Part shown: piece by piece, positions 41,186-50,861 of the stretch
How the letters are laid out: every line of letters begins with the position of its first letter
Numbering within the stretch: the first letter of the stretch is position 1
NCBI GenBank assembly: GCA_018712805.1
Contig: DVGI01000033.1
Location: 62,001 to 126,000 of the forward strand
Length of the DNA stretch: 64,000 nt
Source: Candidatus Fimenecus excrementavium
GTDB taxonomy: Bacteria; Bacillota; Clostridia; Oscillospirales; Acutalibacteraceae
Direction: 5' to 3'
Notes under the pieces: model-generated
What the model was told of the DNA's origin: nothing
The model's input: only the letters and a program-made list of their open reading frames with translations
Databases searched by the model: none
Position numbers and translations under genes: made by a program

Positions 41186-41211
41186 GGCAAGCAGCCGCCG
41201 CGCTGCTTGCC
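41186..41211 (+). terminator. Hairpin between rpsO and pnp (attenuator or processing site)
   Basis: GGCAAGCAGC (41186-41195) pairs with GCTGCTTGCC (41202-41211). The following TTGAATTGCTTTT is a weak T-run, so partial termination or nuclease processing, as known for pnp leaders, is more likely than a full stop. Confidence 0.55.
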
Positions 41212-41366
41212 TTGAATTGCTTTTAAAGGCCTAACCAATTTTGCATCCAGCCGAGGCTTTTTGGTCGTTTTAGCGGTAAATGGAGCGCTTCAAAAAACGG
41301 AACGCCGCATTTATTGCTAAAACTGAAAATGCCTCGCGGAAATATAAAAGAAAAAGAGGTATATTC

Positions 41367-43544
41367 ATGTTTTTCAAAGACTTTAAAGTATTTGAAACCG
41401 AACTTGCCGGCAGACCGTTAAAGGTTGAAGTCGGCAAAATGGCACAGCTTGCCGGCGGCAGCTGCCTGATTCGCTACGGCGAAACCGAAGTGCTCTGCAC
41501 CGCCACCATGTCCGCAAAGCCGCGCGAGGGCGTGGACTTCTTCCCGCTTTCGGTGGACTTTGAAGAAAAGCTGTATTCCGTCGGCCGGATTCCCGGCTCG
41601 TTTTTGCGCCGTGAGGGCAAAGCTTCCGAAAAAGCGACGCTCGCTTCTCGTGTGATTGACCGCCCGATTCGTCCGCTGTTCCCGAAAGATATGCGCAACG
41701 ACGTCGGCGTGGTTGCAACGGTTATGTCCGTTGACCCCGACTGCTCGCCGGAAATCACCGCGATGATCGGTGTTTCCGTTGCCATCAGCATTTCCGAAAT
41801 TCCGTGGGACGGCCCCATAAGCGGCGTTTCCGTCGGCCTTGTGGACGGCGAATATGTCATCAACCCGACCGAGGCACAGCGCGAAGTTTCCCAAATGGCG
41901 GTTACCGTCGCTTCCACCGATTCTTTGGTTGCGATGATTGAAGCGGGCGCAAACGAAGTGCCCAACGACGTGATGTTTGACGGCATTATGTTCGGTCACG
42001 AAGCCAACCAGAAGATTGTCGAATTCATCAAAGGCATCCGCGACGAAGTCGGCAAGAAAAAGGTTGAATTTCCGTCGAACGACCCGCCGGAAGAAATGTA
42101 TGAAGCGATTAAAGAATTCGCGATTGACGACGTGCGCGCCGCGCTCGACACCGACGACAAACGCGTCCGTGACGAAAGACTCAAACCCATTTATGAAGCG
42201 GTACACGCAAAATTCGACGAAGTTTACCCCGAAGACGCTGCGAAGATTGAAGACTGCCTTTACAAATTGCAGAAATTCATCGTTCGCCGCTGGCTTTTGG
42301 ACGACGGCAAGCGCGTTGACGGCAGAGGCATTGATGAAATCCGTCCGCTGAACGCCGAAATCGACCTGCTTTCCCGCGTACACGGTTCGGGCATGTTCAC
42401 CCGCGGCCAGACGCAGTGCCTTTCGATTACGACCCTCGGGCCGATGAGCAACTGCCAGCTGCTTGACGGCATCGACAGCCAGACCGAGAAACGCTATATG
42501 CACCACTACAACTTCCCGTCCTACTCCGTCGGCGAAACCAAGCCGTCGAGAGGTCCGGGCAGACGTGAAATCGGTCACGGTGCGCTCGCAGAACGCGCGC
42601 TGCTGCCGGTCATTCCGTCGGTGGAAGAATTCCCCTACTGCATCCGTGTGGTCTCCGAAGTGCTTTCCTCCAACGGTTCCACTTCCCAGGGCTCGATTTG
42701 CGGTTCTACCTTGTCGCTGATGGCGGCAGGCGTGCCGATTAAAGCGCCGGTTGCCGGTATCTCCTGCGGTCTTGTGACCGAGGGCGACCGCTTCATGACC
42801 ATGGTTGACATTCAGGGTCTTGAAGATTTCTTCGGCGACATGGACTTCAAAGTTGCCGGCACAAAGAAAGGCATCACCGCCATTCAGATGGACTTGAAGG
42901 TTCACGGCCTTACCCCCGCGATTATCCGTGAGGCGCTCGACAAAACCTACGCCGCACGCTGCTATATTTTAGATGAAATCATGCTGCCGGTCATTTCCGA
43001 GCCGCGCAAAGAGCTTTCCAAGTGGGCGCCCAAGATGCTCACCACCAAGATTGACCCCGACAAGATCGGCGACGTTATCGGCAAGCAGGGCAAAGTCATT
43101 CAGAAGATTTGCGCAGAATGCGACTGCAAGATTGACGTCAACGAAGACGGTCAGGTGTTCGTTTCCGCGCTGGATCTCGACAATGCGAAGAAAGCGGTCT
43201 TTATTGTCGACACCATCGCAAACGGCCCCGAAGTCGGCGCAATTTATAAGGGCGTTGTCACCCGCCTGATGAGCTTCGGCGTGTTCGTCGAAATCGTCCC
43301 CGGTGTGGAAGGCATGGTCCACATCAGCCACCTCGACGTCAAACGCACCGAAAAGGTCGAAGACGTTGTCAACGTCGGTGATGAAATCATCGTCAAGGTG
43401 CTTCCGCGTGACGAACAGGGCAGACTGAACCTTTCCCGCCGCGAAGCGCTGATTGAAGTCGAAGGCTTAACCCCGGAAAATGAGGTTCCCGAACGCCGCC
43501 CGGCGCGCCGCGATTCGCATCGTCCGAGAAGAGACAGACACTAA
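41367..43544 (+). CDS. pnp: Polyribonucleotide nucleotidyltransferase (PNPase)
   Basis: Phosphorolytic 3'-5' exoribonuclease of RNA turnover, 725 residues. The order is RNase PH domain 1 (from 10), a helical linker, RNase PH domain 2 (about 320-550, with TRGQTQCLSITTLG and SNGSTSQGSICGSTL), a KH domain with IGDVIGKQGKVIQ, and an S1 domain with YKGVVTRLMSFGVFVEI and GMVHISHL. It ends in an Arg/His-rich tail. The start at 41367 follows AGAGGTATATTC; an open stretch upstream has no ribosome site. Follows rpsO and ends at a strong terminator. Confidence 0.97.
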   Translation: MFFKDFKVFETELAGRPLKVEVGKMAQLAGGSCLIRYGETEVLCTATMSAKPREGVDFFPLSVDFEEKLYSVGRIPGSFLRREGKASEKATLASRVIDRPIRPLFPKDMRNDVGVVATVMSVDPDCSPEITAMIGVSVAISISEIPWDGPISGVSVGLVDGEYVINPTEAQREVSQMAVTVASTDSLVAMIEAGANEVPNDVMFDGIMFGHEANQKIVEFIKGIRDEVGKKKVEFPSNDPPEEMYEAIKEFAIDDVRAALDTDDKRVRDERLKPIYEAVHAKFDEVYPEDAAKIEDCLYKLQKFIVRRWLLDDGKRVDGRGIDEIRPLNAEIDLLSRVHGSGMFTRGQTQCLSITTLGPMSNCQLLDGIDSQTEKRYMHHYNFPSYSVGETKPSRGPGRREIGHGALAERALLPVIPSVEEFPYCIRVVSEVLSSNGSTSQGSICGSTLSLMAAGVPIKAPVAGISCGLVTEGDRFMTMVDIQGLEDFFGDMDFKVAGTKKGITAIQMDLKVHGLTPAIIREALDKTYAARCYILDEIMLPVISEPRKELSKWAPKMLTTKIDPDKIGDVIGKQGKVIQKICAECDCKIDVNEDGQVFVSALDLDNAKKAVFIVDTIANGPEVGAIYKGVVTRLMSFGVFVEIVPGVEGMVHISHLDVKRTEKVEDVVNVGDEIIVKVLPRDEQGRLNLSRREALIEVEGLTPENEVPERRPARRDSHRPRRDRH

Positions 43545-43569
43545 TTATTAACGGCTTTTTGCCGACTTG

Positions 43570-43599
43570 AAAAGCACCCGTTTTTGCGGGTGCTTTTTT
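43570..43599 (+). terminator. Terminator of pnp
   Basis: AAGCACCCG (43572-43580) pairs with CGGGTGCTT (43587-43595), followed by TTTTTT. Confidence 0.93.
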
Positions 43600-43606
43600 G
43601 GTTCGC

Positions 43607-43635
43607 TTGCAAAAAAAGGCGTTTTGTGCTATACT
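43607..43635 (+). promoter_or_regulatory. Promoter of the M23 peptidase gene
   Basis: TTGCAA (43607-43612), 17-base spacer, TATACT (43630-43635), directly after the pnp terminator. Confidence 0.75.
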
Positions 43636-43666
43636 ACTGTAAATCTGTATGTAAAGAGGTCCGGTT

Positions 43667-45373
43667 ATGCTGGAAAAGCTTTATAACAACATATATTACC
43701 TCGGCTTAAAAAGCGGGTATATGCTGCGCAACTTTTTCCGCTGGTTCGGGAAAAAGATTCGTGTGCCCTTAAAAGCTGTCGGCTCGGTGCTTTTGGCTGC
43801 CCTGCTGATGGTCGGGCGCGCCTTGCGCAAAACTTTCGGCTATCTTTTCAAAGAGCTTCGCGACCTGATTTCGGACATTCGCCGTGTGTTCGGCACGATT
43901 GTTTCTCTTTTTAAAAACGACCGTCAGCACGCCCCGGCGATTTTAAAGTCTTATATTGCAAAAGCGTTTCGCCTGCACGGTGTGGTTTTCCGCTTTGCGG
44001 TGAACACCGCGCTGCCGATTGCCGCTTTTGTCGTGCTGTGCGTCACCATTCACCATTACAGTTCCCAGACCTTCGCGCTGGAAATCACTTATAACAACGC
44101 GGTGATTGGCTGCGTTACCTCGGAATCGGTGTTCCACGACGCGCAGGAACAGGCCGCCGAACGGCTTTCCGCCGCGACACAGGCAAACGCCTCCGACAAC
44201 CTTTCCGACGTTACCGCCACCTACACAATAAAACCGGTCAAACTGACCGAGGTGACCGATGCGTCGCGCCTTTGCAGCGAAATTTTAGAGCACAGCAACA
44301 AAAAAATCACCAACGCGTGCGGCATTTACATTGACGGCGAATTCCTTTGCGCCGTGAAAAACGAGACTGACGCCACAACGGTGTTTGACAGTATTTTGAA
44401 AAACTATGAAACCGGCAACGCCAACGAAGTGGTCGGTTTTGTGGAAGATATTTCTTATGTCCAGGGGCTTTATCCCGATTCGGCCGACACCATTTGGGAC
44501 GCGCAGCAGCTCGCCGACAAATTAAACTCGAAAAAGAGCGCCGCGCAGTATTACACTGTGGAAGCGGGCGACACGGTTTCGGGTATCGCGCAGAAAGTCG
44601 GGCTTTCTACCGCGACGTTGTTCGCACAAAACCCCGGACTTACCGAGACCATTCACATCGGGCAGCAGCTGCTCATTTCCCGCGAGGTCAACTACATTCA
44701 GGTGCAGATTACCCGCACCGAAACCCGCACGGTTTCCGTGCCGTATGAGACCGAACGGGTAGAAACTTCGAGCTTGTATTCCGGCACGAAGCGTGTGAAA
44801 ACCAAAGGTGTCAACGGCGAACAGGTGGTCACCGAGCTCGTGACTTATGTGGACGGCGTGCGCACTTCGGCGAAAGAAGTTTCGCGCGTCACGACCAAAC
44901 AGCCGGTCACCGAAGTCATTCAGGTCGGCACCAAAAAAGCGTATTCCTCCGGCTATTCGGGCTCTTATTCCACAACCAGTTACGGCGGGCGCTTCATTTG
45001 GCCGGCAATCGGCGCTTATTCGATTTCTTCCGGCTACGGCGGCTCGCGCCGCCACGGCGGTATTGACATTGTCAAACCCGGCGGGCACAGCACCGGCGCG
45101 CTGGTCGTCGCCGCGGGAAGCGGTACCGTCACCACCGCGGGATACCACTCCAGCTATGGCTATTACGTAATCATCAACCACGGCGGCGGTGTTTCCACGC
45201 TGTATGCACATATGATCCGCGGTTCTTTGAAAGTTTCCGCCGGTCAGCGCGTTTCGGCGGGGCAGGCCATCGGCAATATCGGTTCCACCGGCAACGTAAC
45301 CGGCCCGCACCTGCATTTCGAAGTGCGCATCAACGGCAACCGCGTCAATCCGCGGCCGTATCTCGGCAGATAA
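43667..45373 (+). CDS. LysM-G5-M23 peptidoglycan endopeptidase, membrane-anchored
   Basis: A 568-residue cell-wall hydrolase. A long basic cytoplasmic part (1-100) precedes one helix (about 107-128). Outside it has a region of unknown fold, a LysM peptidoglycan-binding unit (about 297-345, YYTVEAGDTVSGIAQKVGLS), a G5 domain (about 350-425) and an M23 peptidase. The zinc and catalytic residues are in RRHGGIDI, TLYAHM and HLHFEV, all intact, so it should cleave peptide cross-links. The layout is typical of clostridial LytM-type proteins. AGAGGT precedes the start and a terminator follows; it is a single-gene unit. Confidence 0.93.
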   Translation: MLEKLYNNIYYLGLKSGYMLRNFFRWFGKKIRVPLKAVGSVLLAALLMVGRALRKTFGYLFKELRDLISDIRRVFGTIVSLFKNDRQHAPAILKSYIAKAFRLHGVVFRFAVNTALPIAAFVVLCVTIHHYSSQTFALEITYNNAVIGCVTSESVFHDAQEQAAERLSAATQANASDNLSDVTATYTIKPVKLTEVTDASRLCSEILEHSNKKITNACGIYIDGEFLCAVKNETDATTVFDSILKNYETGNANEVVGFVEDISYVQGLYPDSADTIWDAQQLADKLNSKKSAAQYYTVEAGDTVSGIAQKVGLSTATLFAQNPGLTETIHIGQQLLISREVNYIQVQITRTETRTVSVPYETERVETSSLYSGTKRVKTKGVNGEQVVTELVTYVDGVRTSAKEVSRVTTKQPVTEVIQVGTKKAYSSGYSGSYSTTSYGGRFIWPAIGAYSISSGYGGSRRHGGIDIVKPGGHSTGALVVAAGSGTVTTAGYHSSYGYYVIINHGGGVSTLYAHMIRGSLKVSAGQRVSAGQAIGNIGSTGNVTGPHLHFEVRINGNRVNPRPYLGR

Positions 45374-45392
45374 AAGTCTATTCTAAAAATGG

Positions 45393-45426
45393 AAACCGCT
45401 CGTGCAAAACTGCACGGGCGGTTTTT
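45393..45426. terminator. Terminator between the M23 peptidase and the small DUF3006-like gene
   Basis: AAACCGC (45393-45399) and CGTGCA pair with TGCACG and GCGGTTT (45418-45424), followed by T's. A weaker T-run is seen on the minus strand. Confidence 0.87.
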
Positions 45427-45445
45427 GTGCTTCTCCGTTTTTTAA

Positions 45446-45616
45446 TCATAAAAGCGTGTAGGCAAAATCCTCGTAAAGGAGCGTGCACCCTTCGGTGATT
45501 CCTTCCGGGAGGAGGGCGCGCGCCATCGGGATTTCAGCGTCACTTTCACAGTCTGTGCGCTTTAAAATCGCATAATCACCGTCAAAACGCAGCACGGTAA
45601 ACGTCATCGGTTCCAT
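45446..45616 (-). CDS. Small DUF3006-like protein (56 residues)
   Basis: A short gene with an excellent AAAAGGAG ribosome site eight bases before its ATG. The product begins MEPMTFTVLRFDGDYAILKR and contains LLPEGITEGCTLLYED. This resembles DUF3006-type proteins, which have a (V/L)xRFEGDxAVLE start and a lexpEG(x)xEGdvl end, a small SH3-like barrel. Four acidic residues cluster in the middle. It lies 12 bases after the HD hydrolase gene and is probably its co-transcribed neighbour. The function is unknown. Confidence 0.78.
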   Translation of the reverse strand: MEPMTFTVLRFDGDYAILKRTDCESDAEIPMARALLPEGITEGCTLLYEDFAYTLL

Positions 45617-45628
45617 AAAAATCTCCTT

Positions 45629-46219
45629 TTACGCTTTCAAAAAGCCTTTTTGATAACAGGTTTCCACGGCGTGTTCGACAAACGGCCAAAGCGCGGGCAT
45701 CACCGTTTTTACAAGCTCGTTGCGTTTATACACCTGTGCGCGCGTCACCGTGCGCCCAACCCACGAAGCGCCGTTTGTAAAGTAATTTAACAACAGCGGC
45801 TGCAGCCTGTCGACCGCCGCCGCAAATTGCGCGTCGTCGGTTTCGGCGCGGTCAAATTCTTCCCAGAGTGCGCGGTAAGCTTTCCCCTGTTCTTCCGGGA
45901 GAAGCGCCGCGACTTTATCCGCCGCCGCCTGTTCACGCGCCGCCTGCGTCGCCACCACGTCGCTGTCAAAACAAGGGGTGTCGCCCGCGTAAATCTCAAC
46001 AAGGTCGTGAATCAGAAGCATCCGAATCGCTCTGTCCACTTGCACCTGGGGCTTTGCGTAAGGCGCAAGCGTCATCGCCATCACCGCGGCGTGCCAGGAG
46101 TGGCCCGCGTCGTCCTCGCGGCGACCCTCTTCAATCACATGGTTTTGCCGCAGGACCGATTTCATGCGGTCAATTTCTTTTAAAAATAAAATCTGTTTTT
46201 CTAAATCCCGATTTTCCAT
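45629..46219 (-). CDS. HD-domain hydrolase (YfbR/HDDC2 5'-nucleotidase-like)
   Basis: A 196-residue metal-dependent phosphohydrolase. Metal ligands are seen in AGHSWHAAVMAM, LLIHDLVEIYAGDT (the HD pair) and a later Asp in AAVDRLQPLLL. This pattern fits the YfbR/HDDC2 group, which removes phosphate from deoxynucleoside monophosphates. Its start lies 19 bases inside the end of the glycerate kinase gene, so translation is coupled. The role is probably nucleotide pool control; the exact substrate is not shown. Confidence 0.85.
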   Translation of the reverse strand: MENRDLEKQILFLKEIDRMKSVLRQNHVIEEGRREDDAGHSWHAAVMAMTLAPYAKPQVQVDRAIRMLLIHDLVEIYAGDTPCFDSDVVATQAAREQAAADKVAALLPEEQGKAYRALWEEFDRAETDDAQFAAAVDRLQPLLLNYFTNGASWVGRTVTRAQVYKRNELVKTVMPALWPFVEHAVETCYQKGFLKA

Positions 46220-47337
46220 AAAGAACCTTCTTTCATCACCGCCTGCGCCGCCGCCGATAACAGCGCGGGCGCATTTTTTATGGCTTCCTGCGTCGTAATC
46301 TCAGGCGTTTTCAAACGGATTGCATAAGCAAATCCGGCTTTTTGCGCGTCAAAACCGCTTGCTATGTCGCCGCTTATTAAAACACAGGGTACATTATATT
46401 TTTGCGCGAGCTTGCAAACGCGCGCGGGCAGTTTTCCGAATGCGGTCTGTGCGTCGGTTCGACCCTCGCCGGTAATCACCAAATCTGCATTTTGGAGTTT
46501 TGCTTCCAGCGCGCAAGCGCCCGCCAAAACGGAAAAGCCGCTGACAATTTCCCCACCGAAAAACGCATACAGCCCGCCGCAAAGTCCGCCCGCCGCGCCG
46601 GCGCCCGGAAGCGCATCTACCGCGCGGCCGAATGTCGTTTTGTAAAGCTTTGCAAGGTTGCGAAGCCCGCGGTCCAAAAGCGCAATATCGTCTTTCCCGG
46701 CGCCTTTTTGCGGCGCAAAAACCGCCGCCGCGCCGTTTTTGCCGAAAAACGGATTGGTCACGTCGCAGGCAAATTGAAACGAAACGCCCGCAAAATCTTC
46801 AGACTTCGGCAGCACGATTTTTTGCACGTTAACCATGTTTTCCCCAATCGGCGAAAGCGGCTCGCCGTTTTCATCTAAAAACTGCACCCCGAGCGCCGAA
46901 AGCGCGCCCATGCCGCCGTCGGTCGTCGCGCTGCCACCGAGTCCCACGATAATCCGCTTTGGTTGAAGTTGCAGCGCTGCCTTTATCAGTTCGCCTGTGC
47001 CGTAAGTTGTCGCTTTTCGCGTTTGTAGTTGATTTTTATCTATCCCCTGAATGCCGGACGCCTGCGCCATTTCCACAACGGCGGTTTCGCCGTCGGGCGA
47101 CAGCGCCAAACAGGCGGTTTTCTTTCGAAAATAGGCGTCTGTCACGAGAAATAGGCGCAGTTCTCCGCCGCACCCCGCGGCAAAGCAAGAAGCCGTGCCC
47201 TCGCCGCCGTCTGCCAATGGCACAGAAAGCACTCCTGCAGTCGCGCACGCCGAGACAATCCCCTCTTCGAGCGCGCGGCAGACTTCCGGCGCGGAAAGGC
47301 AATCTTTAAACGCGTCCGGCGCGAGTAAAATGCGCAT
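46201..47337 (-). CDS. glxK: Glycerate kinase (GlxK/GarK family)
   Basis: Phosphorylates D-glycerate, usually to 2-phosphoglycerate. The 378-residue protein shows the family start MRILLAPDAFKDCLSAPEV, then VPLADGGEGTA, the IVGLGGSATTDGGMGALSAL nucleotide loop, DVTNPFFGKNGAAAVFAPQK and the VITGEGRTDAQT motif. The length is normal. It follows mfd by 14 bases on the same strand and overlaps the HD gene. The grouping with mfd appears to be a run-on operon rather than a pathway. Confidence 0.93.
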   Translation of the reverse strand: MRILLAPDAFKDCLSAPEVCRALEEGIVSACATAGVLSVPLADGGEGTASCFAAGCGGELRLFLVTDAYFRKKTACLALSPDGETAVVEMAQASGIQGIDKNQLQTRKATTYGTGELIKAALQLQPKRIIVGLGGSATTDGGMGALSALGVQFLDENGEPLSPIGENMVNVQKIVLPKSEDFAGVSFQFACDVTNPFFGKNGAAAVFAPQKGAGKDDIALLDRGLRNLAKLYKTTFGRAVDALPGAGAAGGLCGGLYAFFGGEIVSGFSVLAGACALEAKLQNADLVITGEGRTDAQTAFGKLPARVCKLAQKYNVPCVLISGDIASGFDAQKAGFAYAIRLKTPEITTQEAIKNAPALLSAAAQAVMKEGSLWKIGI

Positions 47338-47351
47338 AGGCGCCCTCCTTT

Positions 47352-50300
47352 TTATCCCATCATATAGCCGAAAATCTCGCGCAGGGTATCGAGCGGCATT
47401 TGATTTTCGGCGATTTTCACGGAAATGTTTTTCCTGCCGAAGTCGGCAACCGAAACCCGCCCGCGCATCGCGCTGGAAAGGTTGAGCACCATAGACGTGT
47501 CGATTTCATGGACATATAAAATAACCGTCTGCCCTTTTTGCCCGATTTCGTAAATGCCTTTCGCCGCCGCGGCGTTGCGCAGAAGCGAAATATCAATAAG
47601 ACCGTCCACGGAATGCGGAATCTCGCCGAACCGGTCGCGCAGTTCGTCGCGGACATCCGCGGCGTCCTCGGCGCTTCGAATATCCGCAATTCGGCGGTAA
47701 ACGCTCAGGCGCTGCGGGATATTGTCGATATAGGATTCGGGAATGTGGGCATCCACCTGCATATCCACAAGACATTCTTTTTGGCGGTTGGGGTTCTTTT
47801 CGCCTTTTTCCTCGCTGACCGCTTCGCCCAACAGTTGCAAATACATATCATAGCCGACGGCTTCCATGTGCCCGTGCTGCTGCGCGCCGAGCACATTGCC
47901 CGCGCCGCGGATTTCCAAATCACGCATCGCGATTTTAAAGCCGGAGCCAAATTCCGTGTATTCGCGAATCGCCGCAAGTCTCCGGCTTGCAACTTCGGAA
48001 AGCTCCTTGCCGCGCCGGAACGTGAAATAGGCGCTCGCCCGCCGCGCACTTCTGCCCACGCGCCCGCGGATTTGGTGAAGCTGGGCAAGCCCCAAGCGGT
48101 CGGCGTCTTCAATAATCAGCGTGTTGCAGTTAGGCACGTCGACGCCGGTTTCAATAATCGTCGTGCAGACGAGAATATCAATTTCTCCCTCCAAAAGCTT
48201 GCGCCAAATGTCGCTCAATTCTTCCTCGTTCATTTTGCCGTGCGCCACGGCGACACGCGCTACGGGGAGCAGTTCGCGGATTTCCAGCGCACGCTTTTCA
48301 ATCGTTTCCACGCGGTTGTGCAAGAAATAGACCTGCCCGCCGCGCCGCAGTTCTTTTTCCATTGCCTGCAGCAGCACGCCCATGTCGTATTCCAAAACAT
48401 AAGTCTGGACCGGGTAGCGGTCCTGCGGGGCTTCTTCAATAACCGACATATCGCGAATGCCGGTCATTGCCATGTTGAGCGTTCGCGGAATCGGGGTTGC
48501 CGACAGCGTTAAAACGTCGACCGTCGGGAACAGCTCTTTGAGCTTTTCTTTCTGCGCCACGCCGAAACGCTGTTCTTCGTCGACAATCAAAAGCCCAAGA
48601 TCTTTAAATTCCACGTCTTTGGAAACAAGCCGGTGCGTGCCGACGATTAAGTCGATATTGCCGCAGCGCAGGTCGCGCAGGATTTTCGCCTGTTGGGTCG
48701 GTGTGCGGAAGCGGGAAATCATTTCGGTGTTAATCGGGAAGCCGTCGAAGCGGTTTAAAATCGTGCGGTAATGCTGTAACGCCAAAATGGTGGTCGGCAC
48801 CAAAATCGCGCACTGTTTGCCGTCGGCGACGCACTTAAACGCGGCGCGCAGCGCCACTTCGGTTTTGCCGAAGCCCACGTCGCCGCAAAGCAGGCGGTCC
48901 ATCGGGTAAGGCTTTTCCATATCGCCTTTTATCTCGTCAATCGCCCGCAGCTGGTCGGCGGTTTCGTCATAAGGGAAGCGGCGCTCAAAGTCGCTTTGCA
49001 TATCAATATCCGGCGAAAACGCATAGCCCTGCATTTTCTGGCGCTTGGCGTACAGCGCAATCAGTTGGTCGGCCATATCTTTGACCGCCTTGCGCACTTT
49101 GGAACGCGTTTTTTCCCATTCCTTGCCGCCGATGCGGTTGAGTTTAATCGTTCGCCCGGATTCGTCGTGCGGGCCGATATATTTTGAAACTAAGTCCAGT
49201 TGCGTAACCGGCACATACAGCACGTCGCCGCGCGCATACTGGATTTTAATATAATCCTTTGTGATTTTGCCGACTTCGAGTTTCTGAATGCCGTCGAAAA
49301 TACCGATACCGTGGGCGGCGTGGACCACATAGTCGCCTTTTTTCAGTTCGTCTAACGAGTGAAGGCTCTGTCCCTTTTTAAAGCCGCTTTGCACCTTGCG
49401 TTTGGATTGCAGCACCGCGCGGCCATAGGTGAACACATAAAATTTTTCGTGCGGATAGGAAAAACCGTAAGAGAGTGTGCCGGGCAAAACCGTAACACGC
49501 CCTTTCGGGAATTCCGCCGGCACGACCGGGAAATAGAGCGCGCGCAATTCTTCGTTTTCGAGGTCTTCCGAGAGCGTGCGCGCCGCTTTTTCCGTGCCGC
49601 CCATGACGACGACCACCGCGTCTTTTTGCAAAATAGGCGCAATATCGTCGCAAAGCACGTCAAGCTTGCCGTTCCAGCTGGGCTGTTGAGTCGCGGTAAA
49701 GGTGATCAGCTCGCGCACCGGAACGTCAAAGCTGCCGCGGGCGAAGTTATCGAGATAAATCACGCCTTTTTCGGAATACGCTTTGAAAAGCTCGGCAGGT
49801 GTTAGATAAAATTTATCTAACCCTTTGCAAAGCTCGCCTTCTTCAAACAGCGCTTTGATTTCTTCCTGGGACAATTTCGACGCGCTTGTGACGCGCTCTT
49901 TGCAGTTGCCGCTTTCGCAGACAAAGAACAGGGTATCTTTATCGGCGTAGTCGAGCACGGTCGCCGCCTGTTCATAAGCGAGCGGCAGGTATTTGTCCGC
50001 AGAACTGAATTTCACGCCGCTTTTCAAACGGTCGAGGTCTTCATAGAGTTTTTGTTTTTGCAAGGCGGCGTATTTCCCGCGCAAAGACGACGCCAACTTT
50101 TCGATTTTCGCCGCAAGCGTGGTTTCGCCGGAAAACAAAATTTCGCTCGACGGCATCAGGGAAAAAGAGGTCAGCCGTTCGTTGCGCCGCTGAGAGCGAA
50201 TATCAAAATAGGACATGGTTTCGACCGTGTCGCCGAAAAATTCAATACGAACCGGCGCGTCGTTGTCAGGCGAGAACAAATCCAAAATTCCGCCGCGCAC

Positions 50301-50822
50301 CGAAAACTGACCGACGCCCTCGACCATGTCACAGCGCGTATAGCCGCTGGCGACCAAAACGGCAATCAAATCTTCCATGCGAACCTGTGCGTCGGTGCGC
50401 ACGGTTACGGCGTGCTTTTTTAATTCCTCGGGCGGAATGGTGCGCTGAACGGCGGCGGAAACCGAACAAACCACCGCGCCCTTTTCGCCTTCTAACATTG
50501 CAGTCAACGCGCGCAGGCGGCGCTGTTCATATTCGTGGGAACGGTTTTCGGTAAGCGTGTTAAACACAAACTCCCGCTCCGGGTATAAAAGCGCCGGAAG
50601 CCCGAACGCCTGCAAATCGGCGCAAAGCTTTGTCGCCGAGGCTTCGTCGGGCATAATGACCAACGCCCGGCGGTCTTCGTTGCCGCAGAGCGTGTCAATC
50701 AAATGGGCTTTATGAATGGGAGAAAGCCCCAAAACCCCAAGCGGCAGACGCCCGCCGCGCACTGCGCCGGCGAGATCTTTGTATTCGGGGGAGGCTTTCA
50801 AAACTTCTCGAAAAGCTGACAT
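47352..50822 (-). CDS. mfd: Transcription-repair coupling factor
   Basis: Mfd frees RNA polymerase stalled at DNA lesions and recruits UvrABC. The 1156-residue protein has the UvrB-homology part (about 1-340, FSVRGGILDLFSP), the polymerase-interaction domain (about 490-560, LKKGDYVVHAAHGIGIFDG), and a RecG-like translocase with Walker A GDVGFGKTEVAL, DEEQRF and the TLSATPIPRTL motif III. The C-terminal TRCF domain closes it. All expected parts are present. It follows pth by 39 bases, a common Firmicutes order. Confidence 0.97.
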   Translation of the reverse strand: MSAFREVLKASPEYKDLAGAVRGGRLPLGVLGLSPIHKAHLIDTLCGNEDRRALVIMPDEASATKLCADLQAFGLPALLYPEREFVFNTLTENRSHEYEQRRLRALTAMLEGEKGAVVCSVSAAVQRTIPPEELKKHAVTVRTDAQVRMEDLIAVLVASGYTRCDMVEGVGQFSVRGGILDLFSPDNDAPVRIEFFGDTVETMSYFDIRSQRRNERLTSFSLMPSSEILFSGETTLAAKIEKLASSLRGKYAALQKQKLYEDLDRLKSGVKFSSADKYLPLAYEQAATVLDYADKDTLFFVCESGNCKERVTSASKLSQEEIKALFEEGELCKGLDKFYLTPAELFKAYSEKGVIYLDNFARGSFDVPVRELITFTATQQPSWNGKLDVLCDDIAPILQKDAVVVVMGGTEKAARTLSEDLENEELRALYFPVVPAEFPKGRVTVLPGTLSYGFSYPHEKFYVFTYGRAVLQSKRKVQSGFKKGQSLHSLDELKKGDYVVHAAHGIGIFDGIQKLEVGKITKDYIKIQYARGDVLYVPVTQLDLVSKYIGPHDESGRTIKLNRIGGKEWEKTRSKVRKAVKDMADQLIALYAKRQKMQGYAFSPDIDMQSDFERRFPYDETADQLRAIDEIKGDMEKPYPMDRLLCGDVGFGKTEVALRAAFKCVADGKQCAILVPTTILALQHYRTILNRFDGFPINTEMISRFRTPTQQAKILRDLRCGNIDLIVGTHRLVSKDVEFKDLGLLIVDEEQRFGVAQKEKLKELFPTVDVLTLSATPIPRTLNMAMTGIRDMSVIEEAPQDRYPVQTYVLEYDMGVLLQAMEKELRRGGQVYFLHNRVETIEKRALEIRELLPVARVAVAHGKMNEEELSDIWRKLLEGEIDILVCTTIIETGVDVPNCNTLIIEDADRLGLAQLHQIRGRVGRSARRASAYFTFRRGKELSEVASRRLAAIREYTEFGSGFKIAMRDLEIRGAGNVLGAQQHGHMEAVGYDMYLQLLGEAVSEEKGEKNPNRQKECLVDMQVDAHIPESYIDNIPQRLSVYRRIADIRSAEDAADVRDELRDRFGEIPHSVDGLIDISLLRNAAAAKGIYEIGQKGQTVILYVHEIDTSMVLNLSSAMRGRVSVADFGRKNISVKIAENQMPLDTLREIFGYMMG

Positions 50823-50861
50823 ATATCTAAAATGCTCCTGTTCGGAAAATATCGCGTAAAA

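Noticed and set aside
41418..42905. 495-codon open frame antisense to pnp
   Set aside because: A shadow frame: pnp is unmistakable on the other strand, and the antisense product is low-complexity and unlike known proteins.
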